This document shows positions 10,212 through 20,610 of a stretch of 43,811 nucleotides of DNA, piece by piece (the stretch's first letter is position 1; each line of letters begins with the position of its first letter). This DNA comes from Geosiphon pyriformis (taxonomy: Eukaryota > Glomeromycota > Glomeromycetes > Archaeosporales > Geosiphonaceae): positions 1-43,811 of the forward strand of contig JAAOMT010000517.1 in the NCBI GenBank assembly GCA_016748015.1, written 5' to 3'. The notes under the pieces are model-generated. The model did not search any database. It was not told where the DNA came from and worked only from the letters and a program-made list of their open reading frames with translations. The position numbers were made by a program, and so were the translations under genes.

Positions 10212-11190
10212 TACAGTACGTTCCAAAAAAATTTGGAGAAGAATGCACCTCATTAAATTCAAGTTAAATGACTAAATCCTCATAATTCTTTTTCGCTCAT
10301 TTATTCATTAGTTTCATCAAAAATCTCTTTTAAAATGTCAAAATTTAAACTGGAAAATTCAGCCGCAAACTTTATTATATTTTTGGAACAGCGGAATATG
10401 TGATACGGGTGAAATACAAAAGCGGGACGGATATGCCACGTTCTACGATCTATAATATAAGGATGGTAGCATAGGGAAGATAATGGTTCAAAGAAAAAGA
10501 TTACATCTACTATTACACGGAATATAAAGCAGTACATTTACCATAATGATTCAATATCTACTACAAGTTTAGCAAACAAATCTTTAGAAGAAAGAAAGAA
10601 TGTTTCTTATACTATACAGAGGCATCTGAGTAAATACTGGGTATAGAAAAAATCTTCCACTCGCAACACTAATGTTTACCATTGAACAAGAGAAAAACAG
10701 GTAGAATGAATCCAATGACACTTGAATGATGATTTGAGTAGAACAGTTTTTACGGATGAAACGACTTTCTACTATTCCGGGATACATTGGAACGTTGGGA
10801 TAAAAATATACACACATTCCAAAGGACAGAACAAAAATATTTTACCTGAGGAGATTTCTATAAGGGGAACAAGTTTATTTTGTTTTAGTACAATGATAAA
10901 TGGAGAGTTTTATATGTAATTTCTTCATGATCATATCCCTAAAGTCAGACGAAAGCTAGAAAATAGATAGAGGTTTCAACAAGACATTTATCCAAAGCAT
11001 ACAAGTCGTCTTGCCCGAAACAAAACATACTTACACTTATAGATTGGCCATCTAATAGCTCGGATTTGAATCCCGTCAAAAAACTTATGAACTATTGTTA
11101 AAAATAGGAAAAGTCCAGTTTTTTGTGCACAACTATGCATTTTATAGGATTCGTATTAAGGCATTTTTAATAAAAAATCTTGGGGATTTA
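10212..11190 (+). mobile_element. Decayed Tc1/mariner element
   Basis: A possible 5' terminal repeat starts at 10212 (TACAGTACGTTCCAAAAAAA, typical of Tc1 ends and preceded by TA). An ATG near 10336 (M-S-K-F-K-L-E) is followed by many stops. The catalytic part is clear: R-T-V-F-T-D-E-T-T-F at about 10740-10770 with the first Asp kept, R-F-Q-Q-D-I-Y-P-K-H-T-S-R-L-A at about 10970-11015 with the second Asp kept, and, after a frameshift, I-D-W-P-S-N-S-S-D-L-N-P-V at about 11041-11080. No matching 3' terminal repeat was found. Inactive. Confidence 0.75.
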
Positions 11191-13607
11191 GCCACCATTA
11201 CCTCCCCGCCAGGACTGTAAAGATGAAAATGAAATAATCCGCTATTAGAGGACAAATATTGAGTTTCGAAGTTTCTAGAGTAATCAACATATTGCGATAC
11301 ATCAGAGAATAGTTAGAATTTTGAAAGAAACAAAATAGAAAGCCTTCTTTAATACTTTTTTCGCTAGAAAATAATTCACATCTTATTTCAAGTATCACTT
11401 AAAAAACGTTTAGGAAGTTTAAATGAAGACACCAAGGAAAACGAAAGACTTTTTGGACAAAATAGATTGGGCCTTTGACCTATCGTAAAGTCTTGAAAAT
11501 AACCAAATACCAAAACTAATTAATTAGGTCCAATATCGAGGTACATATATTCAAATAAACTCGTACGAATTTTAACAAAGATATAATTTGGGATCTTAAA
11601 GCTTTTTATTCTTATGAGAACAATTGAAAAAATAGAAATTTTAAATTTATTTCTTATTTAAAATTATACTTTCCTAAGAGTTTCAATTTTTAAAAGTTTA
11701 ATTGAGAAAGCTGCTTTGTGTGTTCAAACATGTCTTATTTGTTCTTTCAAACTCACCTAAGGTATGGTTTCAATTTCCAAAATGGCATGGGGGTTTTTAC
11801 ATGAACCTGTAAAGGATGAGAAAGCCTTTTCAAGAATATAATGTCTGGGAAAAGATTTGATGATTTTAGTGTTTGTCATGTTACCCACAATTAAATTCAA
11901 ATTCTCAAGAATTCTCAAATAACGTAATATTTACTTTTAGTATTTTCAATGTTATTGAATTATTTTTGGAAAAACTCGATCCAAATGAATTATTTGAATT
12001 ATAGAAATACGGTCCTAAATTTTTTTTAAAAATAATTATTTTAATTTAAAAAAAACTTTGATTATCTTTAAATTATATTGGTTTTTATTATTTCTATTTT
12101 TTTTTTACACTAAAACCCTTTCTATAATTGTTTCGATTTCCATTTTTTTTTTAACTTTAGAAAAAACTTTAACCTGTTTCTGCACCTGATTTTATTATAT
12201 AAATTATCGCGGCTTTTAGATTCATTATTATTGGTTCGATGTTGAACATTGGAGTACCGTGGGACAAAATAAAGGTATTTATTAGCATGGTTTTTTCGTC
12301 AAAGTTTTTGAATAAAGAGTGATTATTACTAATTGTACTTGATATTTATGATCAGATGTACCCATTTTCTTTGATGTTCGTCATCCAAATATGAGAGATT
12401 TGACTGTCTATTATTTCGTTAAAATAGTAATCTTGTAAATTCATCGCCTCCTTCAATATAAGTAATTATATTTTTTTAATCTCGATTAATCTCTGTTGAG
12501 CTAATTAATCAAAACCTTTTTTGATAAAGAATAACAAAATTTCTTTCAGTGTTCGGTTCCAATAAATACCGAATCTTACCAAATCTAGCTCATTGAACTT
12601 TATCTGATTACGCTGATAAATAGTAGCCATGCCAGAAAGAAATTCTCTCTTTACGGATTTCTATTTCTGGGGATGATGATAAACTGATCGATCTTTTACA
12701 TGTAATCTTTTTTCAAAGATTTTAAAAGAAGCACACTTTTTAATTATTAAATTAGGTACCATTTTTAGTTCCAAAAGTTATCAGCACAGCAATACCATTT
12801 ACGAACGTAAACAAACAATGTGCTTCGTTAAATCTTCCAAATTCTGCTTGTTTGTTTTTTTATATTCGATTTTTCTGAGCACTATGAGGTGCATTTATTA
12901 GGCAGGCTCCGCCTTTTCACATTTAGTAAGCAATTTTTTTTGATAAAACCATTTGTAAAACATGGTGTAAAAGATTGAAAAACACTAAAAACTGCTTAAA
13001 TATCTTAAAATTTAAAATCTTATTCAAAAATAGAAAAATATTTTAATATATAAATAAAACATCAATATATTTGTTTTCTTTTATAATTATAGCAATGTTG
13101 TTTGTTAAGCAAAATTTTTATGTGAGAAACAAGTTTTATCTGTTAAAATCTGAGACAATGCAAAAAAAGTTTAAAATTAAAAATGTAACTCAATGAAGAA
13201 TTCCATATTCAAAACCAAAAACTAGTTTGAAATAAGTACAATGTTGATCCCTAGAGTCAAGCTTTATATAAAGTTTTTTTTTAATATAGCAATTTTTAAT
13301 TTAACCAAATTGCAAGGATTTTTGCTTTACATATCAAGTTTATTTATAATTTCAATATGATGTATATTTTTTTATTATAATATAATGTATACAATAAATA
13401 AAATTTCTGGACCGCTATATAGTAAAAAAAATTGACAAATACATTATTACACACCATCTAAGATTAAATTTATGAGTAAAAAAGAAGAATTTCAAAAGCA
13501 ATTTACAAATTTTGGTAATAGCTAAATAGAGATTTTACACCTTTTATGATTTTGATTTCCTTTACTCTTATTTTTATATCGTTTCCTATTTCTACTTGAA
13601 CAGATTT
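11191..13607. other. Long AT-rich intergenic region, nothing assigned
   Basis: About 2.4 kb with no supported gene, RNA or array. Many short frames exist on both strands but none has a start, motif or splice pattern that I trust. Confidence 0.45.
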
Positions 13608-14087
13608 TTAATGCCAACCAGTATATTTTATTCCGTTGTAATTTCCGTTTTTGTTGCCGTTATAAGATCCATGATTATAGTTACCGTTTAGGTTTCCGTT
13701 ATAAGATCCAAAATTATAGTTTCCGTTTAGGTTTCCGTTATTAGATCCAACATTATTATTGCCGTTGTAATTTCCGTTGTTATTACCAATATTGAAATTG
13801 CCATTATTATTGCCATTATTGCTTCCAATGTTATTATTTCCGTTGTTATTTCCATTATTGTTTCCAATGTTGAAATTACCATTGTTGTTGCCATTATTTG
13901 AACCTTGGTTACCGTTTCCGTTGTTGTTTCCATTATTGGATCCAACGTTGAAATTTCCGTTACTATTTCCATTACTGTTACCATTGTTAGGGCCGACGTT
14001 GAATTGGCCTCGCTTTTCAATTGGTTGGGCTAATACTAATACAGAGGCGACGAGGACCAAGGCAATGAAAAAGCTAATTTTCGACAT
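13608..14087 (-). CDS. Secreted Asn/Gly-repeat protein with Kex2-type site
   Basis: A 159-residue single-exon paralogue of the 5300-5791 protein, on the opposite strand. Signal peptide M-S-K-I-S-F-F-I-A-L-V-L-V-A-S with cleavage near V-L-A, then a very short pro-segment Q-P-I-E-K-R and a mature start G-Q-F-N-V-G-P. The body is about eight tandem 13-residue units (N-F-N-I-G-N-N-N-G-N-N-N-G and variants), with Phe/Asn/Tyr alternating at the second place, so that pairs of units form a 26-residue super-period in the middle. It ends I-K-Y-T-G-W-H. No Cys in the mature part. The repeats are cleaner than in the paralogue. Role unknown; a secreted structural or effector-like protein is possible. Confidence 0.9.
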   Translation of the reverse strand: MSKISFFIALVLVASVLVLAQPIEKRGQFNVGPNNGNSNGNSNGNFNVGSNNGNNNGNGNQGSNNGNNNGNFNIGNNNGNNNGNNNIGSNNGNNNGNFNIGNNNGNYNGNNNVGSNNGNLNGNYNFGSYNGNLNGNYNHGSYNGNKNGNYNGIKYTGWH

Positions 14088-14215
14088 TATTATTTGTTTT
14101 AGATTTCAAAAAGATGAGAGAGGTTATGAAATTGTGTGAAATTATTTCTCTTTGTTTTGTGATCAAGTAACTTTTTTGCTGTCAATTGGTGATGGAAAAG
14201 CTTCAGGAAGCCCTT

Positions 14216-14223
14216 CTTTTATA
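14216..14223 (-). promoter_or_regulatory. TATA box of repeat-protein gene
   Basis: On the minus strand TATAAAAG lies 129 bases before the ATG of the secreted repeat protein and runs straight into AGAAGGGCTT. The paralogous gene at 5300 has TATAAAAG with the reverse complement AAGCCCTTCT a little downstream. Confidence 0.55.
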
Positions 14224-14781
14224 TTGAAATGAGAGGTCTAATATTAGTTAAAAATTAACCATTGATTAAATTCCATCATTGAGAAATACCTGAATTTTTT
14301 TTTCAAAAAGGAAAAGTTGTTCGTGATTATCAAAGAGGCTTTTTTAATGATCCACCTCAATGATCTCATTTCGATGGGAGGATTTCTGTTTTGATCAAGC
14401 ATCGGATAATCCCGTTATGCCAGATATTCAATATCTTTTAATTTTTTGGAATCAGTTTATTGTCGGTTTTGTTTAAGTTAAAAGCTGGCGCTTGAATTCC
14501 AAAAATAGATTCTTTTTTGCAAAATTAATACCTTCTATTCTTGTAAATTTCATCTTTAGATTTTACTCATTTAATACGACCATCTGGGTTATTTCCATCA
14601 CAGTTTGACAATGGGAGCCATTCAACCATTCAAACATTCATTAAGACAACCAAATTTATTTTTAAGTTATTAAAAGGATAAACTCTTTGATGAAAATGTG
14701 GTAAAGATTACATAGTTTTCGTTACTTTTCACAAATGTTTTTCCAAGTAAGTGTCCCTATCAGGATTGGCTCTAAAGATTT
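14224..14781. other. Intergenic, nothing assigned
   Basis: Upstream DNA of the minus-strand repeat-protein gene. No frame or repeat is supported here before the minisatellite. Confidence 0.4.
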
Positions 14782-14913
14782 TGAGTGTTCTATATTTGTT
14801 TGAGCGTTCTATATTTGCTCGAGTGTTAGGAGTGTTCTATATTTGCTCGAGTGTTTGAATGTTCTATATTTGCTCCAGTGTTCTATATTTGCTTAAGTGT
14901 TCTACATTTGTTT
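14782..14913. repeat. Minisatellite based on GAGTGTTCTATATTTGCTC
   Basis: About six copies of a 19-24-bp unit with the core TGTTCTATATTTG and variable joints (TTTGAGC, CTCGAGTGTTAGGAG, CTCCAG, CTTAAG). It lies just downstream of the next lipase-like gene's 3' end. The copies differ by small insertions. Confidence 0.85.
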
Positions 14914-15127
14914 GAAATCACTTCGATACTTCAATCTTAATTGGGCGGCGTTTAAGCATTGATAAGTATCGGCAAAATCTTGAACCTTAATGTTACATAT
15001 ACTATACATGTAATTCTGATAATTAAAAAAAATTTATTAAAAATTTTTATTGAAACTAAAAAAAATGTTTATTCAATTTTCTGCTCTCGTTTTCATGTAA
15101 ATCTTTTTGATGCTACCGGCTACGGAC

Positions 15128-16488
15128 TTAAAATTTTCCCATCATCTGGCCAAAATATGGACCTTGACGTAGCAGCTTCTTTACAGAAGAGTTTTTCCAT
15201 TCTTGGTCATTACAATCCTAAAAATGAATAAATAAAAAAATAAAAAAAATAAGCAAATGAATAATTCTTTCCTCCCCCCCCCCCTTCCTGAAAAAACAAA
15301 CCTTAGATTCATCCATATACTCATTCGGTCCTAAACACTTGTATAATTTTGTTTGCTCCTCTTCGCAAGCGCAATCACTTATTAGAGGTATCCAGTACTC
15401 GGTATTATGATGAAAAAAACCGTACGTTCCTGAAGCATGAGGGTAATTCGAAGAGTAATCATCAAAAAGAGTAACTCGATATACTTTAAATCTTTGATTG
15501 ACATGTTGTGCAAAACTTCGATTTCCAATCCTTGGAGCACCAAATGTGAACACCTCTATATCAAAGGAATTTTGCAGTCGAGAATCAATTGCTGCCATTT
15601 CTCTCAAAGCTGTTTTAAAATCAAGAGCTGTAAAAATAGCAAGTACTAATAGAAGCATTTTAAACGTTAGTTATTATTAAAAATTATCTTGAAAATCTCA
15701 CTATAATAAACTTAACTTCAATATACCACCACCCAGAAAATGCCCAGTAAAACTTATTTTTTTAATTCCCGGAAAACGTTTCAACGTTCGATAAATATTT
15801 TTGAAATTCTTATCTTTTGACTCTAAATAATCTTTGTAGGTCATTATCTCGACCATTGCCCCATGAACCATTTTATAAGGTGTCAACCTTTTAGCAGTAC
15901 CAAACCATTTACTATTTTTATGACGAATACTGACCACGAGAGTTTTTTCAAGTTCATCGACAGTAACTAGTTGAATTATAGTATATATAAGAATATTTAT
16001 TTAAATAATTTTAATCATGCAAGATAAATCATTTGAATTAAATTTTTTTTACCAAATATGTTAGATGGCTTCTTTTTTAAAGAGGCATAATATACCTTGG
16101 CAGCATAATATGCATGTAGCTCTATCTTTTTATAAATTATATCTTCCGGTGGAACAATTATCTTTGTTTCGGTACGAGTTATTTCATTTAGTTTGTCAGT
16201 CGTTGCCATTTTCAAAGGTAAATCCTGGTATTTAGTATTGAAAGAGTTCATTGAGAATGATTCATAATTTTGCTTTGATCTTTTAGCCAGGATTTTTGTA
16301 AAATTTCTCGAATATCCGTGAACTGATTTAGAAATTAACGATACATTGAAACTTTTTTCGACTGTATAATTGCTTCTCACTGCTTCTAATGTCTCAAAAA
16401 GCATATAGAAACATATAACTAAAATTATGATTAGAAACAAAACCCAAGGAAGAATATGAAAAATCTTGGATCGACTATTCTTTTTCAT
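15128..16488 (-). CDS. Class 3 lipase-like pseudoenzyme, Phe elbow
   Basis: Four exons: 16488-16053, 15966-15727, 15645-15302 and 15217-15128 (phases 1, 1, 0), 369 residues. One membrane anchor at about residues 10-33 (F-H-I-L-P-W-V-L-F-L-I-I-I-L-V-I) after a basic tip, so type II topology is expected. The elbow is F-T-G-H-F-L-G-G, with Phe222 at the Ser place. The core strand is F-T-F-G-A-P-R-I-G-N. The catalytic Asp is kept in R-V-T-L-F-D-D-Y. The C-terminal exon reads D-C-N ... L-R-Q-G-P-Y-F-G-Q-M-M-G-K-F, so the catalytic His is Arg. The protein stops one residue before the last Cys found in its relatives, so that disulfide cannot form. The usual A-Y-C helix reads V-Y-Y-A, without Cys, consistent with loss of the partner. 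The third intron holds a run of 11 C. Confidence 0.85.
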
Positions 16489-18318
16489 CGAATACTTTTT
16501 GATCTTGAATGGAATTAAAAAAGATGATAACGCTTTTAAGTCTTTGGTATTTTCCCAAATAATGGATTATAAAAGAGTTTTTAAATTTGAAAAAAAATTA
16601 TTTCTTCCTATCAAGATTGCAATAAATAAATGTTTGACTCTTAGAAAAGGATCTAGATTGTAGGTTATTCTATTTGTTCACAAATGCCACGTTTCATTTA
16701 TTGGGATGAATGTTAAAAGATTAGCAGAATGATGTTTCTTGGTAACAACACAGGAAAACAAAAAAGATCAAGTCAATTTAATAAAGTAAGTAATAAAATA
16801 CTTGAAACAGAAAACAGTTTCAGAACAGTTTTTTTAATCGAAAAGAAACGTAGAAAAATTTTACAGAATTGATTTTCTTGATTTATGAATCAACAAAAAA
16901 AGTCAAGCAAGAAAAAATTCTAAATTTTTAAAATCGGTTTTGGAAGGATTCAATTGTTAAAACATGCAACGTTTTTTATAACTATATTGAATTTTTAATC
17001 TTTTATAAATCTCCATTGATTTGACACTATTTTTATTAATAAATTATGCCTTTTTCTGAAAATTCACAAGAAGCAAAATATCATTATACTTTTGCTTAAA
17101 AAACAACTAAACTTATTTGATTTCTTTTATTGACTAAATATTTCGAAATTTAAAATATTGATAACCATTTAAATGATAATTAAAATATTATTAGTGCAAA
17201 TATTTATAAAATGAATTAGGTTACAAAAGTGGTGGTTAAACTAGAGTAATTTGATAATTTGTTCGTTTTAAAATAAATCAAAGAATATCACAATTAAAAC
17301 TATAATAAAATTTGAAAAAGAAATTTATACATGTAAAAATATCCCATTACTTATTTTGTTACAAAGAAAAAAAAAAGATTTAAGAAAAATTTGTCACAAT
17401 TGCTAAATTCTTCAAACACAAAAAATATTTAGTGAGATAACTCATCAATTTATAATTATTTTTTAAAGGATAACTTTCAAATCGACGAAGATATTGAAGG
17501 GTTTTAATTTAATTATTTTATCTTTCTAACCTTATTATTTAAAGGATTCATTTATTTTGTGCATTCAATAATAAATGTACAAAGTTTTTGGAATTTGTTA
17601 TACTTCAATATTTATAAATCTTCTTTGCTTGTTTTTAGGATTTGGTTGATCATCACTTATCACAAAAATAACATTGATAAGTGATGAATATCAATAGATC
17701 CAGTTTATCTTTATCCTCATTAATTATTTTAGCATGGCACTGCACACAGTTTCTCGTCCCAGAGGTTAATACACATTCCAAATAGCAAGGGGTAACATTT
17801 AGGTCTGTGGACTTTTTAGATTTTCGAAAACTATGGTATCAGAAAACTTTTATTTTTCTCCTTTTTGTTTCACACGAAAAAGGTTGACTTGCGTCGTTAA
17901 TTAAAACGTCCAAAAATCGTTTCTTTCTACAAAGCTTTTAAGTATAAATTTTCATAAAATAAATTTTTAAAAATATTTTTATAATAATGATTTATAGGAA
18001 TTGGAATAGGAATATTATATTGATTTTCCAATCAATATACAATAAATAATAAATTAATAATGTATAGCATGAAACTTATATTTTTTTCAAAAAAAAAAAC
18101 CATATCAGTTTTAAACAATTTTTTAACTTTGTGATAAAATCAGCCAAAATTTTTGTTCAGCTTACAAAATACTATGACCAATTAATTTGTGATAATACTA
18201 TATATAATACTCATTATCATCTAATCTTGGAAATTTCAGATATTTTTCAGAGGTTGCTTCATTTTCAATAAAAATTAAAGAAACATCCCAATTAGCAGAA
18301 ACCAAAAAAATATTTTGA
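16489..18318. other. AT-rich intergenic region with one inverted repeat
   Basis: No supported gene. A perfect 12-bp inverted repeat, CATCACTTATCA (17651-17662) and TGATAAGTGATG (17675-17686), with a 12-base loop lies in it. A slightly GC-richer stretch at 17735-17830 was checked for a tRNA-like box pair and does not have one. Confidence 0.5.
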
Positions 18319-18321
18319 TTG

Positions 18322-18678
18322 TATAAACTCTTTAAATCTTGTCTATATATATTTAACAAAATTTTTGATTTCTATTTTCCTTTTTATTTTGGCATTGTTG
18401 TTTTTTCTTGGTTCTCTGATGATATTCCTAATCTTTTGCCAGAATTAATGCCATTCGTTGCATTAATATTCTTTGAAACTAACCACCTTATTTATTTGAG
18501 CTCACTCCATAAAATTACGCAAGCACACCAGATATTGCGGGAGTTTTCTTATTTGTATTCAAGAATTATCTACAAACATAAAAGTAATGCTAATCAGACA
18601 TTCAATATTATTGAGAAATATTTAGACTTAACTAATAAACTATGTTTCATTTTGGGCTGCTTATATATAAAAGAATGA
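18322..18678 (+). CDS. Possible hypothetical protein or exon
   Basis: An open frame of about 118 codons that begins after a stop with no in-frame ATG near its start, so it would need an upstream exon that I could not place. The peptide has a hydrophobic N-terminal part rich in Phe/Tyr and a helical, Leu/His-rich C-terminal part. No family is recognised. It may be chance in AT-rich DNA. Confidence 0.2.
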   Translation, partial: YKLFKSCLYIFNKIFDFYFPFYFGIVVFSWFSDDIPNLLPELMPFVALIFFETNHLIYLSSLHKITQAHQILREFSYLYSRIIYKHKSNANQTFNIIEKYLDLTNKLCFILGCLYIKE

Positions 18679-19239
18679 AGTAAGAGAACGAAGATGAAAA
18701 AGGAGAGATCTTGAAAATTTTTAGCATTTGAAAATAATCGAGGCTAGACTATTTTGGTCGTGCTGTATCTTAAACCCGTTATCAGTTTTAGTTTTATTTG
18801 GCGTGAAGTATCTTTTTATTTTGTTTAAAAAGAATAAAACAAAAAATTTATTCAATTGAACTAGGCTACAAAGGCGGATTCAGCATATGGGTACTCAAGT
18901 ACGGTTTCCCACAAATTGGAAACAAAATTTTTTGAAAATCACATTACTTTAATAGAAATTGGGATTATAGGAGTAACTGAAAAATAAATCATTAAATATT
19001 TTAGGAATGCACTTGTTTTCCGATTAAATAAAATCTAGTGGGAATCCTCATTTTAACTATCTTTTTCAAGATACGTAAAAGTTTTTCCGACCAACTTTGA
19101 GCATCTTATAAGATTTTGTATTTGAGGAAACTTATCTCTAAAATTTACGTTTATTTCTCAACTTTCAAAAAAATGTACATGTTAAACAAGAATTTTTATG
19201 ATCTTTCTCCTGACTTACTTATTTAAAGATAATTCTAGA
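18679..19239. other. Intergenic, nothing assigned
   Basis: AT-rich sequence between the doubtful frame and the next lipase-like gene's 3' end. Confidence 0.4.
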
Positions 19240-20610
19240 TTACATACTCAATGTATTCATTCCTTTTCTACAATTACCCATCGTTATCCCAAAGTATGGT
19301 CCTAAATGTGCCCGCTCAGCTTCCTCATTACTTACAGCAAATTGTCTTTTATTGCATTTCTAAAAAAAAAATTAATTAATTCTCAAAATTGATAAACTTT
19401 TGAAAAGTTATAAATTTGTAACAAAACTTACTGGATTTTCACCAGCATTAAATCCATCTATCGCTCCAGTACATTTATAAACTTTGAAATTTTTAGCCTC
19501 TCCAAATCCATCCACAGACATTGGGCAATCACATCCCAAATTATTAATCCAATACTCGGTTTCATGATGAATATAATGCAAATTATCCAGATATAATCGG
19601 GAAACGTAATCGCTTCCGTTCGTTACTCGAAATATTTTCAAGTTTAGTTTGTTGATTTCCTCAGCAAATATTATACCACCTATTCGTGGTTGCCCAAACG
19701 TGACCACTATAACTTCTGGAAGTTTTACACCATTTGATTCTAATGGTGAATCCAGTACAGCCATCGCTGCAATAACTGCATATGCTAAAAAATTCAACCA
19801 ATCATATTAAAATAAAAATAAATGAACTTAAAATCAAAGAGCATTTGAGAATGCATACCACCCCCTATCCCATGTCCAGTGAAATAAATTTTTGATATGA
19901 GAGGATTATTTAAAAATGATTTAATTTTAGGCAAGATTAATGGGATCATTGAAGTAACTTCATTAGCCCAAGATTTCTCTATTAGAGCGTGTTGGTATGT
20001 GTGGCTTGAGAAAGGTAATTTAAATGGGGTAACACTTAAGGTTTTTTCCCGCCAATCTTTTGATGTATAAGAAGGGCCCTTAAAGAAAATAATTAAACTT
20101 GATGTTCTCACATCCAAATAAACGCTTGCTGGATTTTTATCAAAAGATTTTTAAACTAAATTTTCAATGAAAAACCGAAAAGCTTTTTTGAATTATTGAA
20201 AATTTACCAGATCTCTGGATTTCTTTCGTTGCAACATATTTCGTTGTGCAATAAGCCAAATTGGCAAAACGTGCCATTTTTGATAACATGTTCCAAGTTT
20301 CACCATATGGTTGGATTTCTTCTATCGGTGGGTAGACACCACTTCTTCTATTTTTTTTGTCCCAAAATTTTTCTATTAGAGGGGAGGTTATTTCAAACTT
20401 GGTAGTATTTGATAATTGACTTTCAGCCACTGGGATTATTTTCTCATCTTGAAGATATTTTTTTGAAACATCGTTAAATTTGATCCGACTAGACAGTTCA
20501 ACATTTATTTTCCAGATAAAAATTACCAGAGCTGAAAAAACTAGTATAAGGAATTGTGGTGTTTTATTTTTTATGAGAAACATCACGAAAGTCGAAATTA
20601 ATATTTTCAA
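19240..20610 (-). CDS. Class 3 lipase-like pseudoenzyme, Gly elbow
   Basis: Four exons: 20610-20208, 20128-19859, 19784-19432 and 19359-19240 (phases 1, 1, 0), 381 residues. Membrane anchor at about residues 19-34. The conserved A-Y-C helix is near the end of exon 1. The oxyanion segment is I-F-F-K-G-P-S, not F-R-G-[ST]. The elbow is F-T-G-H-G-I-G-G, with Gly221 at the Ser place. The core strand is V-T-F-G-Q-P-R-I-G-G. The catalytic Asp is kept (R-V-T-N-G-S-D-Y-V), and the catalytic His is kept (A-H-L-G-P-Y-F-G-I-T-M-G-N-C, closely like H-L-S-Y-F-G-I-N-T-G-L-C of Rhizomucor miehei lipase). A Cys set (A-Y-C, C-D-C, Y-K-C, K-C-N, G-N-C) suggests an oxidised, extracellular domain. Only the nucleophile of the triad is missing. 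Confidence 0.9.

Noticed and set aside
10301-10817. Minus-strand frames within the second Tc1 relic
   Set aside because: They are antisense to the plus-strand transposase remains, which carry the recognisable DDE blocks.
15721-15740. The missing elbow serine as a sequencing error
   Set aside because: Eight separate copies lack it, with different codons (AAC, TTT, TAC, GGN) on both strands.
19561-19580. H-H-x-x-E-Y-W in every lipase-like copy taken as the catalytic His
   Set aside because: The spacing from the Asp is only about 17 residues. In Rhizomucor lipase the matching H-A-G-E-E-Y-W is not catalytic; the triad His is in D-H-L-S-Y-F-G, which aligns with the C-terminal exon here.
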